The notes under the pieces were generated by a model. The model was not told the DNA's origin and ran no database searches. It was given only the letters and a program-made list of their open reading frames with translations. A DNA stretch of 64,000 nucleotides from Palsa-506 sp963709075 (GTDB lineage Bacteria; Actinomycetota; Actinomycetes; Streptosporangiales; Streptosporangiaceae). Of this stretch, positions 18,739 through 27,498 are shown in pieces (the first letter of the stretch is position 1; every line of letters begins with the position of its first letter). The stretch is from NCBI GenBank assembly GCA_963709075.1, contig CAVPUY010000015.1, positions 248,001-312,000 on the forward strand. The letters are read 5' to 3'. A program made the translations under genes and the position numbers.

Positions 18739-20433
18739 CCCGGCTTCAGCCAGAGCCCATTAGTCTCGCTATCCCTGCGGGGGACGCCGCGCAGGCGTGA
18801 AAATCGGGGTGGGCTGCCCGCCGACGCCGGCCGCACCTTGGGATGTGAGCCCGTCCATTAGTCTGGCGCCGGGGCCTTGACCTTGACGGGTCGCGCACTG
18901 TTGCCTTCGAGCACGCCGGTTAGATTCTCGGTTCCCGACCGAGGCCCCCGGGCATCCCGCCAGCCTTGCCTGCTTGCGTGAGGAGACGGTCCCGGTGATG
19001 AGGGAAGCCCAGGAAGCCGAGGACGAGGACCACGAGCAGATCCTGGAGCGGGTCTGCGCGATTGACGTGGCCAAGGCGTCGGGGAAGGTGTGCACGCGGG
19101 TGCCGCACCCGTCCCGGCCCGGGACGCGGCGAACCAGGGTCTGGGATGTGGATGCCACCACGAATGCGGTCCTGGAGCTCGGCGCGCACCTGGCGGGCGA
19201 GGGGATCGAGAAGGTCACCCTGGAATCCACGTCGGACTACTGGCGGATCTGGTTCTACCTGCTGGAGGCCGTCGGCCTGGACGTGCAGCTCGTCAATGCC
19301 CGGGACGTCAAGAACGCGCCGGGCAGGCCTAAAACGGACAAGCTCGATGCTGTCTGGCAGGCGAAGCTGACGGAGCGGGGCATGCTGCGGCCCAGCTTCG
19401 TGCCGCCCGCGGAGATCCGCGAGCTGCGGGACTACACCCGGCTGCGCACCGACCTGACCCGCGAGCGCACCCGGTACTGGCAGCGGCTGGAGAAGCTGCT
19501 GGAAGACTCCCTGATCAAGATCTCAGCCGTGGCCAGCAGCCTGGACACGCTCTCGGTGCGGGACATGCTGGAGGCGCTGATCGCCGGCGAGCGGGACCCG
19601 AAGACGCTGGCCAGTCTGGCGCGCGGCCGGATGAAAGCCAAGCATGCGGCGCTGATCGAGGCGCTCACCGGGAAGTTTGATGATCACCACGCCGAGCTGA
19701 CCCGGATGCTGCCGGACCAGGTCGACGCCCTTAACGCCCAGATCAGCAAGCTCACCGCCCGGATCGGGGAACTGATCGCGGCGATCCCCGCCGCCCAGGG
19801 GGTCGACGCCGACGGCAGCACGGGCCCGTCAGCGGGCACCGGCCCGGGCGCAGCGGTGCTGCCCGCTGCCGCCCGGCTGGATGAGATCACCGGGATCGGG
19901 CCTGATGGCGCTCAGGCGATCATCGCGGAGATCGGGCTGGACATGAGCCGGTTTCCCACCGCCAGCCATCTGGTGTCGCGGGCCAAGCTGAGCCCGCGGA
20001 CCATCCAGTCCGGGGCCAGCAGCAGATCCGGCCGCACTGGCAAGGGCAACGCCTACCTCAAGGGCGTCCTGGGTGAAGCCGCAGCGGCGGCCGCCCGGAC
20101 TGACACTTTCCTCGGCGAGCGCTACCGGCGCATCGTGAAACGCCGCGGCAAGCTCAAGGCCCTGGCCGCCGTCGCCCGCTCCATCCTGATCATCATCTGG
20201 AACCTGCTCACCCACCCCGCCGACCGCTACCAGGACCTCGGCTCCGGCTACCACGCCAGCCGCACCGACACGGGCAAGAAGGTCCGCAACCACGTCCGCC
20301 AGCTCGAAGCACTCGGGTACACCGTCGCCCTCACCCAGGCCGCCTGACCGACACCGTGCCGCCGGTCACCAGCCAGGGTTCGCTGCCGCCCGCATGGCTG
20401 AGGTGGGTGTGATTTTCCGGTTAGGGTGATCAA
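18739..20433 (+). mobile_element. IS110-family insertion sequence (maximum extent between neighbouring genes)
   Basis: The element carries a DEDD transposase (18998-20347) preceded by ~260 non-coding bases and followed by at most 86. IS110-group elements have no terminal inverted repeats, so exact ends cannot be fixed by eye. The long 5' non-coding part contains CCATTAGTCT twice (18757-18766, 18855-18864), a candidate for an end or core sequence. The neighbouring ATPase and amidotransferase genes seem intact, so it inserted between genes. Confidence 0.65.
18998..20347 (+). CDS. IS110 family transposase
   Basis: The N-terminal DEDD (RuvC-like) domain shows CAIDVAKA with the first Asp, VTLESTSDYW with the Glu, and KTDKLDAVW with the following Asp pair. 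A coiled-coil region (TRYWQRLEKLLEDSLIKI) precedes the C-terminal IS116/IS110/IS902 domain with LDEITGIGPDGAQAIIAEIG and KLSPRTIQSG. At ~449 residues it is full length and its frame is intact, so it may be active. ATG 18998 follows AGGAGAC at 18980-18986. Confidence 0.93.
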   Translation: MREAQEAEDEDHEQILERVCAIDVAKASGKVCTRVPHPSRPGTRRTRVWDVDATTNAVLELGAHLAGEGIEKVTLESTSDYWRIWFYLLEAVGLDVQLVNARDVKNAPGRPKTDKLDAVWQAKLTERGMLRPSFVPPAEIRELRDYTRLRTDLTRERTRYWQRLEKLLEDSLIKISAVASSLDTLSVRDMLEALIAGERDPKTLASLARGRMKAKHAALIEALTGKFDDHHAELTRMLPDQVDALNAQISKLTARIGELIAAIPAAQGVDADGSTGPSAGTGPGAAVLPAAARLDEITGIGPDGAQAIIAEIGLDMSRFPTASHLVSRAKLSPRTIQSGASSRSGRTGKGNAYLKGVLGEAAAAAARTDTFLGERYRRIVKRRGKLKALAAVARSILIIIWNLLTHPADRYQDLGSGYHASRTDTGKKVRNHVRQLEALGYTVALTQAA

Positions 20434-21219
20434 GTGAAGCCGTTCCTGCTGCTGGCCATCCGGGCCGAGGACGCCGCCGCGGACAACGAGTACGAGTCGT
20501 TCCTTGGCTTTGCCGGGCTGGACGAGCGCGACCTGCGCCGGATCCGGCTGGAGCAGCAGCCGCTCGGGACCGTCGACCTGGCGGACTGGTCGGGGATCCT
20601 CCTTGGTGGCGGCCCGTTCAACTCCAGCGACCCGGAGGGCTCGAAATCGCGAGTTCAGCGGCGGGTCGAGGCAGACCTGCGTGATCTGCTCGACCGGGTG
20701 ATCACCGCGGGGTTCCCGTTTCTGGGGGCCTGCTATGGCATCGGGACGCTCGGCAGCCACCAGGGGGCGGTGGTCGACCGCCGGCATGCCGAGCCGGTCG
20801 GCTGCGTCCCGGTCACGCTCACCGCCGAGGGTCGCCACGACCCGCTGCTGCGCGGGCTGCCGAGCACGTTCGACGCGTTCGTCGGCCACAAGGAGGCGAT
20901 CAGCCGGCTGCCGCATCACGCCGTGCTGCTCGCCAGCTCGGCCGGCTGCCCGGTACAGGCATTCAGGATCGGCGCGCACGTCTATGCCACCCAGTTCCAT
21001 CCCGAGCTTGATGCGCTCGGCATGTGCACCCGGATCGACGCCTACCAGAACGCCGGTTACTTCGACCCGGCACAGGTCGGCGAGCTCAAGGCCATGGCCA
21101 ACCGGAGCAGCGTCACCCACCCGCCGGCCGTGCTGCGCCGGTTCGCGCAGCGTTACGGCCAGGGCAGGCCGGGGCGATCAGACGTCCGGCCCCGGCCGCT
21201 CACCCCGGCCGCGGAGTAG
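20434..21219 (+). CDS. class I glutamine amidotransferase-like protein (GMP synthase type)
   Basis: The triad residues are visible: Cys in FLGACYGIGTLG and His-Glu in ATQFHPELD; the oxyanion region is ILLGGGPFNSSD. These proteins hydrolyse glutamine or act on gamma-glutamyl compounds. At ~261 residues it resembles stand-alone GATase1 proteins annotated GMP-synthase-like, with no synthetase domain, so the substrate is unknown. The GTG start at 20434 opens a run of same-strand genes (34 bases to the acyl-CoA dehydrogenase), so it may belong to that catabolic operon. Confidence 0.82.
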   Translation: MKPFLLLAIRAEDAAADNEYESFLGFAGLDERDLRRIRLEQQPLGTVDLADWSGILLGGGPFNSSDPEGSKSRVQRRVEADLRDLLDRVITAGFPFLGACYGIGTLGSHQGAVVDRRHAEPVGCVPVTLTAEGRHDPLLRGLPSTFDAFVGHKEAISRLPHHAVLLASSAGCPVQAFRIGAHVYATQFHPELDALGMCTRIDAYQNAGYFDPAQVGELKAMANRSSVTHPPAVLRRFAQRYGQGRPGRSDVRPRPLTPAAE

Positions 21220-21253
21220 GCACTTACCCCGGCCGCGGGGTAGGACTACGGCT

Positions 21254-22441
21254 GTGACAGAGCTGAGCAAGGACGAGCAGCAGATTGTCGAGCTGGTACG
21301 CGACTTCGTGAACCGCGAGGTCAAGCCGGTCGCGCGGGACCTCGAGCATGCCAACGCCTACCCGGAGAAGCTCATCGCCCTGATGAAGGAAATGGGCGTC
21401 TTCGGCCTGGCCATCCCCGAGCCGTGGGGCGCAAGCGCGGTCAGCACGCCGTGCTATGCGCTGATCACCGAGGAGCTGGCGCGGGGCTGGATGAGCCTGG
21501 CCGGCGCGATGGGCGGGCACACCGTGGTCAGCAAGCTGATCCTGACCTTCGGCACGCCCGGGCAGCAGCAGAAGTACCTGCGGCGGATGGCGACCGGCGA
21601 GCTGCGCGCCACCATGGCGCTTACCGAGCCAGGCGGCGGATCGGACCTGCAGAACATCAGGACCGTCGCCCGCCGCGACGGCGATTCCTACGTGCTCACC
21701 GGGACCAAGACCTGGATCTCCAATGCGCGGCACTCGGGCCTGGTCGCCGTGCTGTGCAAGACCGACCCGGCCGCCCGGCCGCCGCACGCCGGCATCAGCA
21801 TCGTGCTGGCCGAGCCTGGTCCCGGCTTCTCGGTGTCCCGCGATCTGCCCAAGCTCGGCTACAAGGGAGTGGAGAGCTGCGAGATCAGCTTCGACGACTA
21901 CCACGTGCCGGGCTCGGCGCTGCTCGGCGAGCGGCCGGGCGAGGGGTTCGCGCAGATGATGCGCGGGCTGGAGATCGGGCGGATCCAGGTAGCGTCCCGC
22001 GCGCTCGGCGTCGGCCGGGCGGCGCTGGAGGACTCGCTGAAGTACGCCCAGGAGCGCGAGGCGTTCGGCAAGCCCATCTGGCAGCACCAGTCGATCGGCA
22101 ACTATCTCGCCGACATGGTGACCAAGCTGACCGCGGCCCGCCAGCTCGTCCTGCACGCCGCCCGCCGCTATGACGCCGGCCAGCGCGCGGACATGGAGGC
22201 GGGCATGGCCAAGCTGTTCGCCTCGGAGGCCGCGATGCAGATCGCGCTTGACGCGGTGCGGATTCACGGCGGGTACGGCTACTCGACCGAGTTCGATGTC
22301 GAGCGCTACTTCCGGGACGCGCCGCTGATGATCGTCGGCGAGGGCACCAACGAGATCCAGCGCAACGTCATCGCCCGGCAGCTCGTCAAGCGCAACACGG
22401 TAGCGCCGTGGCCAGCCGGCGCCACGGAGGAGGCGGCGCCG
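21254..22441 (+). CDS. acyl-CoA dehydrogenase
   Basis: This FAD enzyme oxidises acyl-CoA to 2-enoyl-CoA. Visible motifs are MALTEPGGGSDLQNIRT and TGTKTWISNA (FAD/substrate loops), REAFGKPIWQHQSIGNYLAD, and the C-terminal GGYGYSTEFDVERYFRDAPL followed by VGEGTNEIQRNVIARQLV, which holds the catalytic-base region. The domain ends near 22395, but no stop is present before the CoA-transferase start at 22442. Because GGAGGAGG precedes that ATG, I treat the fusion as a masked stop rather than a true fusion. Confidence 0.92.
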
Positions 22442-23586
22442 ATGCGCCCGCTTGACGGAATCACGGTGGTCGCGCTTGAGCAAGCGGTGGCTGCGCCTTT
22501 CGCCACCAGGCAGCTAGCCGACCTCGGCGCCCGGGTGATCAAGATCGAGCGGCCAGGCACCGGCGACTTCGCCCGCGGCTATGACCGCGCCGTGCTCGGC
22601 CAGGCCAGCTACTTCATCTGGCTGAACCGGGGCAAGGAGTCCGTCGAGCTTGACGTCAAGAGCGAGACGGGCAGGCGGTGCTTGCCGCGCTGCTCGCCGG
22701 AGCCGACGTGTTCGTGCAGAACCTCGCGCCCGGCGCAGCCGGCCGGCTCGGGCTCGGGGCGGCCGGAACTGCGCGCCCGGTATCCGCGGCTCATCTGCTG
22801 CTCGGTTTCCGGTTACGGGCCGGACGGGCCCGTACCGCCATAAGAAGGCCTACGACCTGCTGGTGCAGTGCGAGGCCGGGCTGCTCGCGGTCACCGGCAC
22901 GCCGGATGAGCCACGCCAAGGCGGGCATATCAGTCGCCGATATCGCCGCCGGGATGTACGCCTACAGCGGCATGCTGGCCGCGCTCTACGAGCGCGAGCG
23001 GACCGGGACAGGGATCGAGCCTTCGACGTCGCCATGCTCGACGCGCTCGGCGAGTGGATGAGCCAGCCGTACTACTACACCGTCTACGGTGAGCAGCGGC
23101 CGGCGGCGGACCGGCGCCCGGCATGCGTCTATTTCGCCTTACGGACCCTATTCGGCGGCAGGCGGCCAGGTGTTCCTCGGCCTGCAGAACGACCGCGAAT
23201 GGGTGGTGCTCTGCGAGCGGGTACTGGGCCGGCCTGACCTCATCAGCGATGAGAGGTTCCGGACCAACCCCGACCGGGTGGCCCATGACGGCGAGCTGAC
23301 GGACATCATCGAGACGGCGATCGAGTCGCATGCCGCCCGATGCGGTAGCGACCTCCTGGACCGGGCCGGCATCGCCAGTGCCCGGCTGCGCACGCCGGCC
23401 GAATACGCCGCCCACCCGCAGCTCGAAGCCAGGAAACGGTGGCGCGACGTGGACACCCCGCCGGTCCGGTGCGCGCACTGCTGCCGCCGGTCAGCGTGCA
23501 GGGCCGCGAGGCCGCGATGGGGGCCGTCCCCGCGCTGGGCCAGCACACAGCCGCCATCCTGGCAGAATTCCAGCAGGGCAACGTGA
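22442..23586 (+). CDS. class III (CaiB/BaiF) CoA-transferase, heavily frameshifted (reconstructed)
   Basis: The front reads PLDGITVVALEQAVAAPFAT then LADLGARVIKIERPGTGDFA, typical of the family, with WLNRGKESVELDVKSETG after. From 22670 the frame changes about seven times in 1 kb (near 22673, 22760, 22832, 22915, 23020, 23120, 23460), each explained by one base gained or lost in a C or G run. Joined, the protein continues VLAALLAGADVFVQNLAPGA, PRLICCSVSGYGPDGP, KAGISVADIAAGMYAYSG, FDVAMLDALGEW, ISPYGPYSAAGGQVFLGLQN, to ILAEFQQG. Such enzymes move CoA between acids. The natural stop probably overlaps the next GTG (GTGA at 23583). Confidence 0.8.
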
Positions 23587-25078
23587 CGGAGGACAGCGCG
23601 AGCGAGCCCAGCATTCCTGGCTACCCGCTGGTGATCGACGGGCGGCAGGTCGAGGCGGCGTCCGGGAACCGGTACGACACTGTCGACCCCTACCTCGGCG
23701 CACCGTGGGCCACCGCGGCCGACGCGGACGCGGCGGACGTCGACGAGGCGGTTGCCGCCGCCCGGCGCGCGCTGGCCGGGCCGTGGGGCCAGCTGACCGG
23801 ATTCGGCCGGGCCCGGCTGCTCCGCCGGCTCGGTGACCTGATCGCGCGGGAGGCCAGCGGCTGGCCGAGATCGAGACCAGGGACACCGGCAAGCTGCTCC
23901 GCGAGATGCGCGGCCAGCTCGGCAGCATCCCGGACTGGTTCTATTACTTCTCCGGCCTGGCCGACAAGCTCGAAGGCTCGACCATCCCCGGCGACAAGCC
24001 GAACTTCCTCGTCTACACCCGGCGCGAGCCGGCCGGCGTCGTCGCGGCGATCGTGCCGTGGAACTCGCCGCTGCTCCTGCTGTGCTGGAAGCTCGCCCCG
24101 GCGCTCGCGGCGGGCTGCACCGTCGTGGCCAAGCCGAGCGACCACTCCCCCGCGTCCGCTGTCGAGCTGGCCGGCCTGATGACGGAGGCCGGCTTCCCGC
24201 CCGGCGTGCTCAACGTGGTGACCGGATTCGGCCCCGCGGTCGGCAAGGCGCTTGCCGCCCACCCCGACGTCGACAAGATCGCGTTCACCGGCTCGACCCT
24301 GGTCGGCGCCGAGGTGGCCAAGGCAGCAGCGGCGAACATCACCGGCGTGCTGCTCGAGCTCGGCGGGAAATCGGCGCACGTGGTCTTCGCCGACGCCGAT
24401 CTGGACGCCGCCTGCAACGGCGTGCTTGCCGGGGTGTTCGCCGCCGCCGGCCAGACCTGCATGGCCGGCTCCCGGCTGCTGGTCAGCCGCGCCGTGCATG
24501 ACGCGCTGGTGGCCAAGGTGGCCGGCCGGGCAAGGTCGATCAGGCTCGGCGACCCCCGCGACGAGCAGACGGAGATGGGCCCGGTAGCCACCGAGCCGCA
24601 GTACCGCAAGGTGCTCTCGTTCCTTGACTCGGCCGCCAGCCAGGGGGCGACGGTGGCGGCCGGCGGCCGGGCCGACGCTGAGCTTGGCGGATACTTCGTG
24701 CAGCCGACCGTGCTCACCAACGTCAAGCCCGCCATGAAGGTCGCCTGCGAAGAGGTTTTCGGCCCGGTGCTCGCTGTCATCCCCTTCGACACCGAGGAAG
24801 AGGCCGTGGCGCTGGCCAACGACAGCAGGTACGGGCTGGCCGGGGCGGTCTGGACTAAGGACATCCACCGCGGCCACCGGGTCGCGCACGCGCTGCGGGC
24901 CGGCACCGTCTGGATCAACGCCTACCGGGTCGTCGGCCCGGACGTCCCGTTCGGCGGCTTCGGGCTCAGCGGCATCGGCCGGGAAAACGGCATCGAGGCC
25001 GTGCACGAGTACACCAGGACCAAGGCCATCTGGGTCGAGCTCACCGGCGGCACCCGCGACCCGTTCACGCTCGGCTGA
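23583..25078 (+). CDS. NAD(P)-dependent aldehyde dehydrogenase, one frameshift
   Basis: Family landmarks are VAAIVPWNSPLLLLCWKLAP, the glutamate region VLLELGGKSAHVVFADADLD, the nucleophile in AAAGQTCMAGSRLLVSR, and EEVFGPVLAVIPF with PFGGFGLSGIGRENG. Near 23857 one C is missing (agcggctg for agccggctg); the correct reading is EASRLAEIETRDTGKLLREM. It ends the operon with an acyl-CoA dehydrogenase and a CoA-transferase, suggesting breakdown of an aldehyde or alcohol through its CoA ester; the substrate is unknown. The 3' end overlaps the WhiB gene on the other strand. Confidence 0.9.
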
Positions 25079-25417
25079 CCGAGCCGCCGTGGCGGCGCAG
25101 CCGCCGCCGCTCGTCCTCGTCGTAGCCGCCCCAGATGCCGTAGTCCTGCCCGGTGGCCAGGGCGAAAGCCAGGCAGGCCCGCCGCACCGGGCAGCCGGCG
25201 CAGACCAGCTTGGCCTGCCGGGTCTCAGCGAGGGCGGCGCCCGCCTTGCCGATCGGGAAGAACAGCTCAGTGTCGGCGTGACGGCAGGCCGCCGAGTCGC
25301 GCCAGGAGGCATGGCCATCGCCGGCCGGGGCAGCCGGCGCACGATCGCCCCGCCCGCGGCCTGGTCGCGCGAAGTTGCCCCGCGGGCGGCCTGCTCGCGA
25401 GAACGGGCAGTGGTCAC
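25065..25417 (-). CDS. WhiB-family iron-sulfur transcriptional regulator (frame interrupted near the start)
   Basis: Reading the minus strand back from TGA at 25065 gives a clear WhiB protein. The four [4Fe-4S] cysteines are in DSAACRHADTELFFP, VCAGCPVRRAC (spacing C-x27-C-x2-C-x5-C), followed by GQDYGIWGGYDEDERRRLR, the WhiB turn and basic tail. The start GTG 25417 with AGGAG upstream is in a neighbouring frame; one missing C near 25322 (ggcgat for ggccgat) reconciles them, giving about 118 residues. WhiB proteins bind sigma factor and sense redox or NO. It is divergent from the MerR-DICT gene. Confidence 0.82.
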
Positions 25418-25486
25418 GGCTTTCTCCTGGGCTCTCGGCGATTCGGGCGGGGAGCAGCTGGCCCGGGTGCTACCCTATCATCACTC

Positions 25487-25506
25487 TGATTAAGAAAGGC
25501 TAATCA
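25487..25506. promoter_or_regulatory. inverted repeat enclosing the ribosome-binding site of the MerR-DICT gene
   Basis: TGATTA and TAATCA are perfect complements separated by AGAAAGGC, which holds the Shine-Dalgarno-like AGAAAGG. The repeat ends two bases before the ATG at 25509 and lies in the 91-base gap between the divergent WhiB and MerR genes, in an AT-rich patch. It could be an operator or an RNA hairpin hiding the start. Confidence 0.5.
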
Positions 25507-25508
25507 GT

Positions 25509-26399
25509 ATGATGAACTCGGTGGCCTCGCCCGGAGGTGCCGGCGCTGACCCGGCCGTGCTGCCGATCAGCGAGGTCTCGCGGCGGACCGGGATTCCGGT
25601 GGCCGGGCTGCGGAACTGGGAGCAGCGCTACGGCATGCCCAGTCCGCAGCGCTCGGCGAGCGGGCAGCGACGGTACTCCGAATCCGACTGCGCCCTGCTG
25701 GCAGCGGTGCTGGCGGCCCGCGCGAGCGGCCTGTCCCTGCCGGCGGCCATGGCGCACGCGGTGGCCGGCGCCGAGCGGGAACCCCAGGCATCGATCTTCG
25801 CCGGGCTCCGGCGCCGTCACCCTGGCCTGCGAGCCCATGTCATGACCAAGCCGGTCCTGCTGGCCCTGACCCGGGCGATAGAGGATGAGTGCTGCGCCCG
25901 CGCGCAGCGGCCGGTGCTGCTCGGCTCCTTTCAGCTCCGGCGCTTTTACCTGGCCGCCGGGATGCGCTGGGCGGACCTGGCCCGCAGCGCGGCGCAGACG
26001 GTAGTCTTCGCTGACTTCGAGCGCGCCAGCCACCGGCCGGGCCCGCTGGCGGAGGTGCCAGTTCCCTGGGGCTCGCCGATGCGCCGGGAATGGGCGCTGA
26101 TCTGCGACGCACCCGACCATCCTGCGGTCGTGGCCGGGTGGGAGCACCCGGGTCAGGAGCGTCGCCGCGACCGCGACCGGATCTTCGAGGCGCTGTGGTC
26201 GGCAGAACCCCGGGTGGTGCGCAGCGCAGCGCGAATCGGGGCCGGCCTGGCGGCCGCGGCCCTGCCGGAACTCGCCGGCCTGCTGGAACCCCGGCTGCGC
26301 GACGAAGCCGCCGCCGCCTCGGCCGACCTGAGCCGGGCCGGCGGCCTCATCGAGCGGACGCTCGACTACCTGGCCGCGGCCAGGATTCCAGGTACTTGA
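25509..26399 (+). CDS. MerR-family regulator with a DICT sensory domain
   Basis: Residues ~19-75 are a MerR winged helix (ISEVSRRTGIPVAGLRNWEQ then RYGMPSPQRSASGQRRYSES). After a linker, residues ~115-230 match a DICT domain: PVLLGSFQLRRFYLAAGMRW then ADLARSAAQTVVFADFERAS. DICT domains occur with MerR or GGDEF modules in actinobacteria and cyanobacteria and are thought to sense light or redox cues. A helical C-terminal region follows. The gene lies divergent from WhiB. Confidence 0.82.
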   Translation: MMNSVASPGGAGADPAVLPISEVSRRTGIPVAGLRNWEQRYGMPSPQRSASGQRRYSESDCALLAAVLAARASGLSLPAAMAHAVAGAEREPQASIFAGLRRRHPGLRAHVMTKPVLLALTRAIEDECCARAQRPVLLGSFQLRRFYLAAGMRWADLARSAAQTVVFADFERASHRPGPLAEVPVPWGSPMRREWALICDAPDHPAVVAGWEHPGQERRRDRDRIFEALWSAEPRVVRSAARIGAGLAAAALPELAGLLEPRLRDEAAAASADLSRAGGLIERTLDYLAAARIPGT

Positions 26400-26479
26400 C
26401 CGGCCTGCTCCGGCCCGAGGCGGGACGAACGCGCTATTGCGTCATGCTGTTACTCTTTGAGGTCCGGACTGGAGGCGTG

Positions 26480-26791
26480 ATGGCACAGCAGGACTCCGGC
26501 CAGCCGGCCGAGCAGTTCCACCGCGATCGCCGCGAGCACGGCGGCGCTGCGGAGCACCTCGATGACGACCGGCTGGCCCGCCTGACCGAGGAGGAGCGGG
26601 TGGCCGCCGGGATCGACGATTACGACCCGGACGAGGTGCCGCCGGCCACCGATGCGCCGCCGCGCTGGGATGTCACGCAGACCAGCGAGTATCAGGAGGA
26701 GCGGGCCGAGATCCGCCGCGAATTCGACAAGGATGAGCTGCAGGTCGAGGGAGAGCGAGACCCGTTCCCGCCGACGCGCTACGACCGGTGA
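26480..26791 (+). CDS. small acidic hydrophilic protein of unknown function
   Basis: The 103-residue protein is rich in Asp, Glu and Arg with no hydrophobic segment (for example DDDRLARLTEEERVAAGIDD, YDPDEVPPATDAPP). ATG 26480 follows GGAGG at 26471-26475. The codon pattern and RBS support a real gene. It is likely disordered; I recognise no family. Confidence 0.65.
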   Translation: MAQQDSGQPAEQFHRDRREHGGAAEHLDDDRLARLTEEERVAAGIDDYDPDEVPPATDAPPRWDVTQTSEYQEERAEIRREFDKDELQVEGERDPFPPTRYDR

Positions 26792-26859
26792 GGCATCAGC
26801 AGGCGACTCGGTCCGGCCCGGCGGCCGGCTGAGCCTGGCCGCCCTGCGATCTGGCCCGC

Positions 26860-27231
26860 TCAGGTACTGCCAAGCACTCGCAGCAGCACGACCCGCCGCG
26901 TGCGAGCGGCGGCGTCCAGTACCGCGGCTAGCTCGTCATCGCGGATTTCCCCGGCCGCCTCCACCACGACGACGAGCGGCTCGCCGTCGGCAGCGGCTTG
27001 CTTGATCACGTGCCTGACCTGATCGGCCTCGCGAGACAGCGCCTCCGGCGAAAGGACAGACATCACCACCTCGCCCGCCGGGGACGGCAGCAGCCTGCCC
27101 TCCGCGTCGGCCGGAAGCGGTTCGGTCACCACCCGGCCGCTGGCGACGCTCAGCGGCGGGTCGTCGCGAAGATGATGGTCCACCGCACTACCGAGCGGCA
27201 CCTGGATGATCAGTTCGACATCGTCAGCCAT
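26860..27231 (-). CDS. hypothetical protein
   Basis: I chose ATG 27231, where the protein begins MADDVELIIQVPLGSAVDHH; upstream residues look non-coding. The 123 residues look alpha/beta (GEVVMSVLSPEALSREADQV, GEPLVVVVEAAGEIRDDELA, ending RRVVLLRVLGST). There is no signal peptide or known motif. It stands alone between a small acidic protein and the conservon. Confidence 0.6.
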   Translation of the reverse strand: MADDVELIIQVPLGSAVDHHLRDDPPLSVASGRVVTEPLPADAEGRLLPSPAGEVVMSVLSPEALSREADQVRHVIKQAAADGEPLVVVVEAAGEIRDDELAAVLDAAARTRRVVLLRVLGST

Positions 27232-27437
27232 CGCTGGAGCATAGCCCCGGCTGAAGCGACGGGCCGAGGTGGTCATGACGGCGCAGGCCACCGCGCCCAT
27301 GCCGCCGGCGATCGACGTGCGCCGTCACGATGACCGGCTCAAGAGCGAGGGGGAACCCTCCGCGGCGGCCTGATCGGCTTTACTCGGAACTTTCGGTTAT
27401 GGTCACGACACGGGGAGTTGCCTGTTATCTTGTGAAA

Positions 27438-27460
27438 TCTGCAAGATGAATTCTGCAAGA
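27438..27460 (+). promoter_or_regulatory. direct repeat upstream of the conservon
   Basis: TCTGCAAGA occurs at 27438-27446 and again at 27452-27460, 14 bases apart, 39 bases before the kinase start, in an AT-rich stretch. It may be a regulator site or part of the 5' untranslated leader. Confidence 0.35.
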
Positions 27461-27498
27461 GGATGTGACTTCCTCCAGATCCGCGAGGGGCAGCAGCC

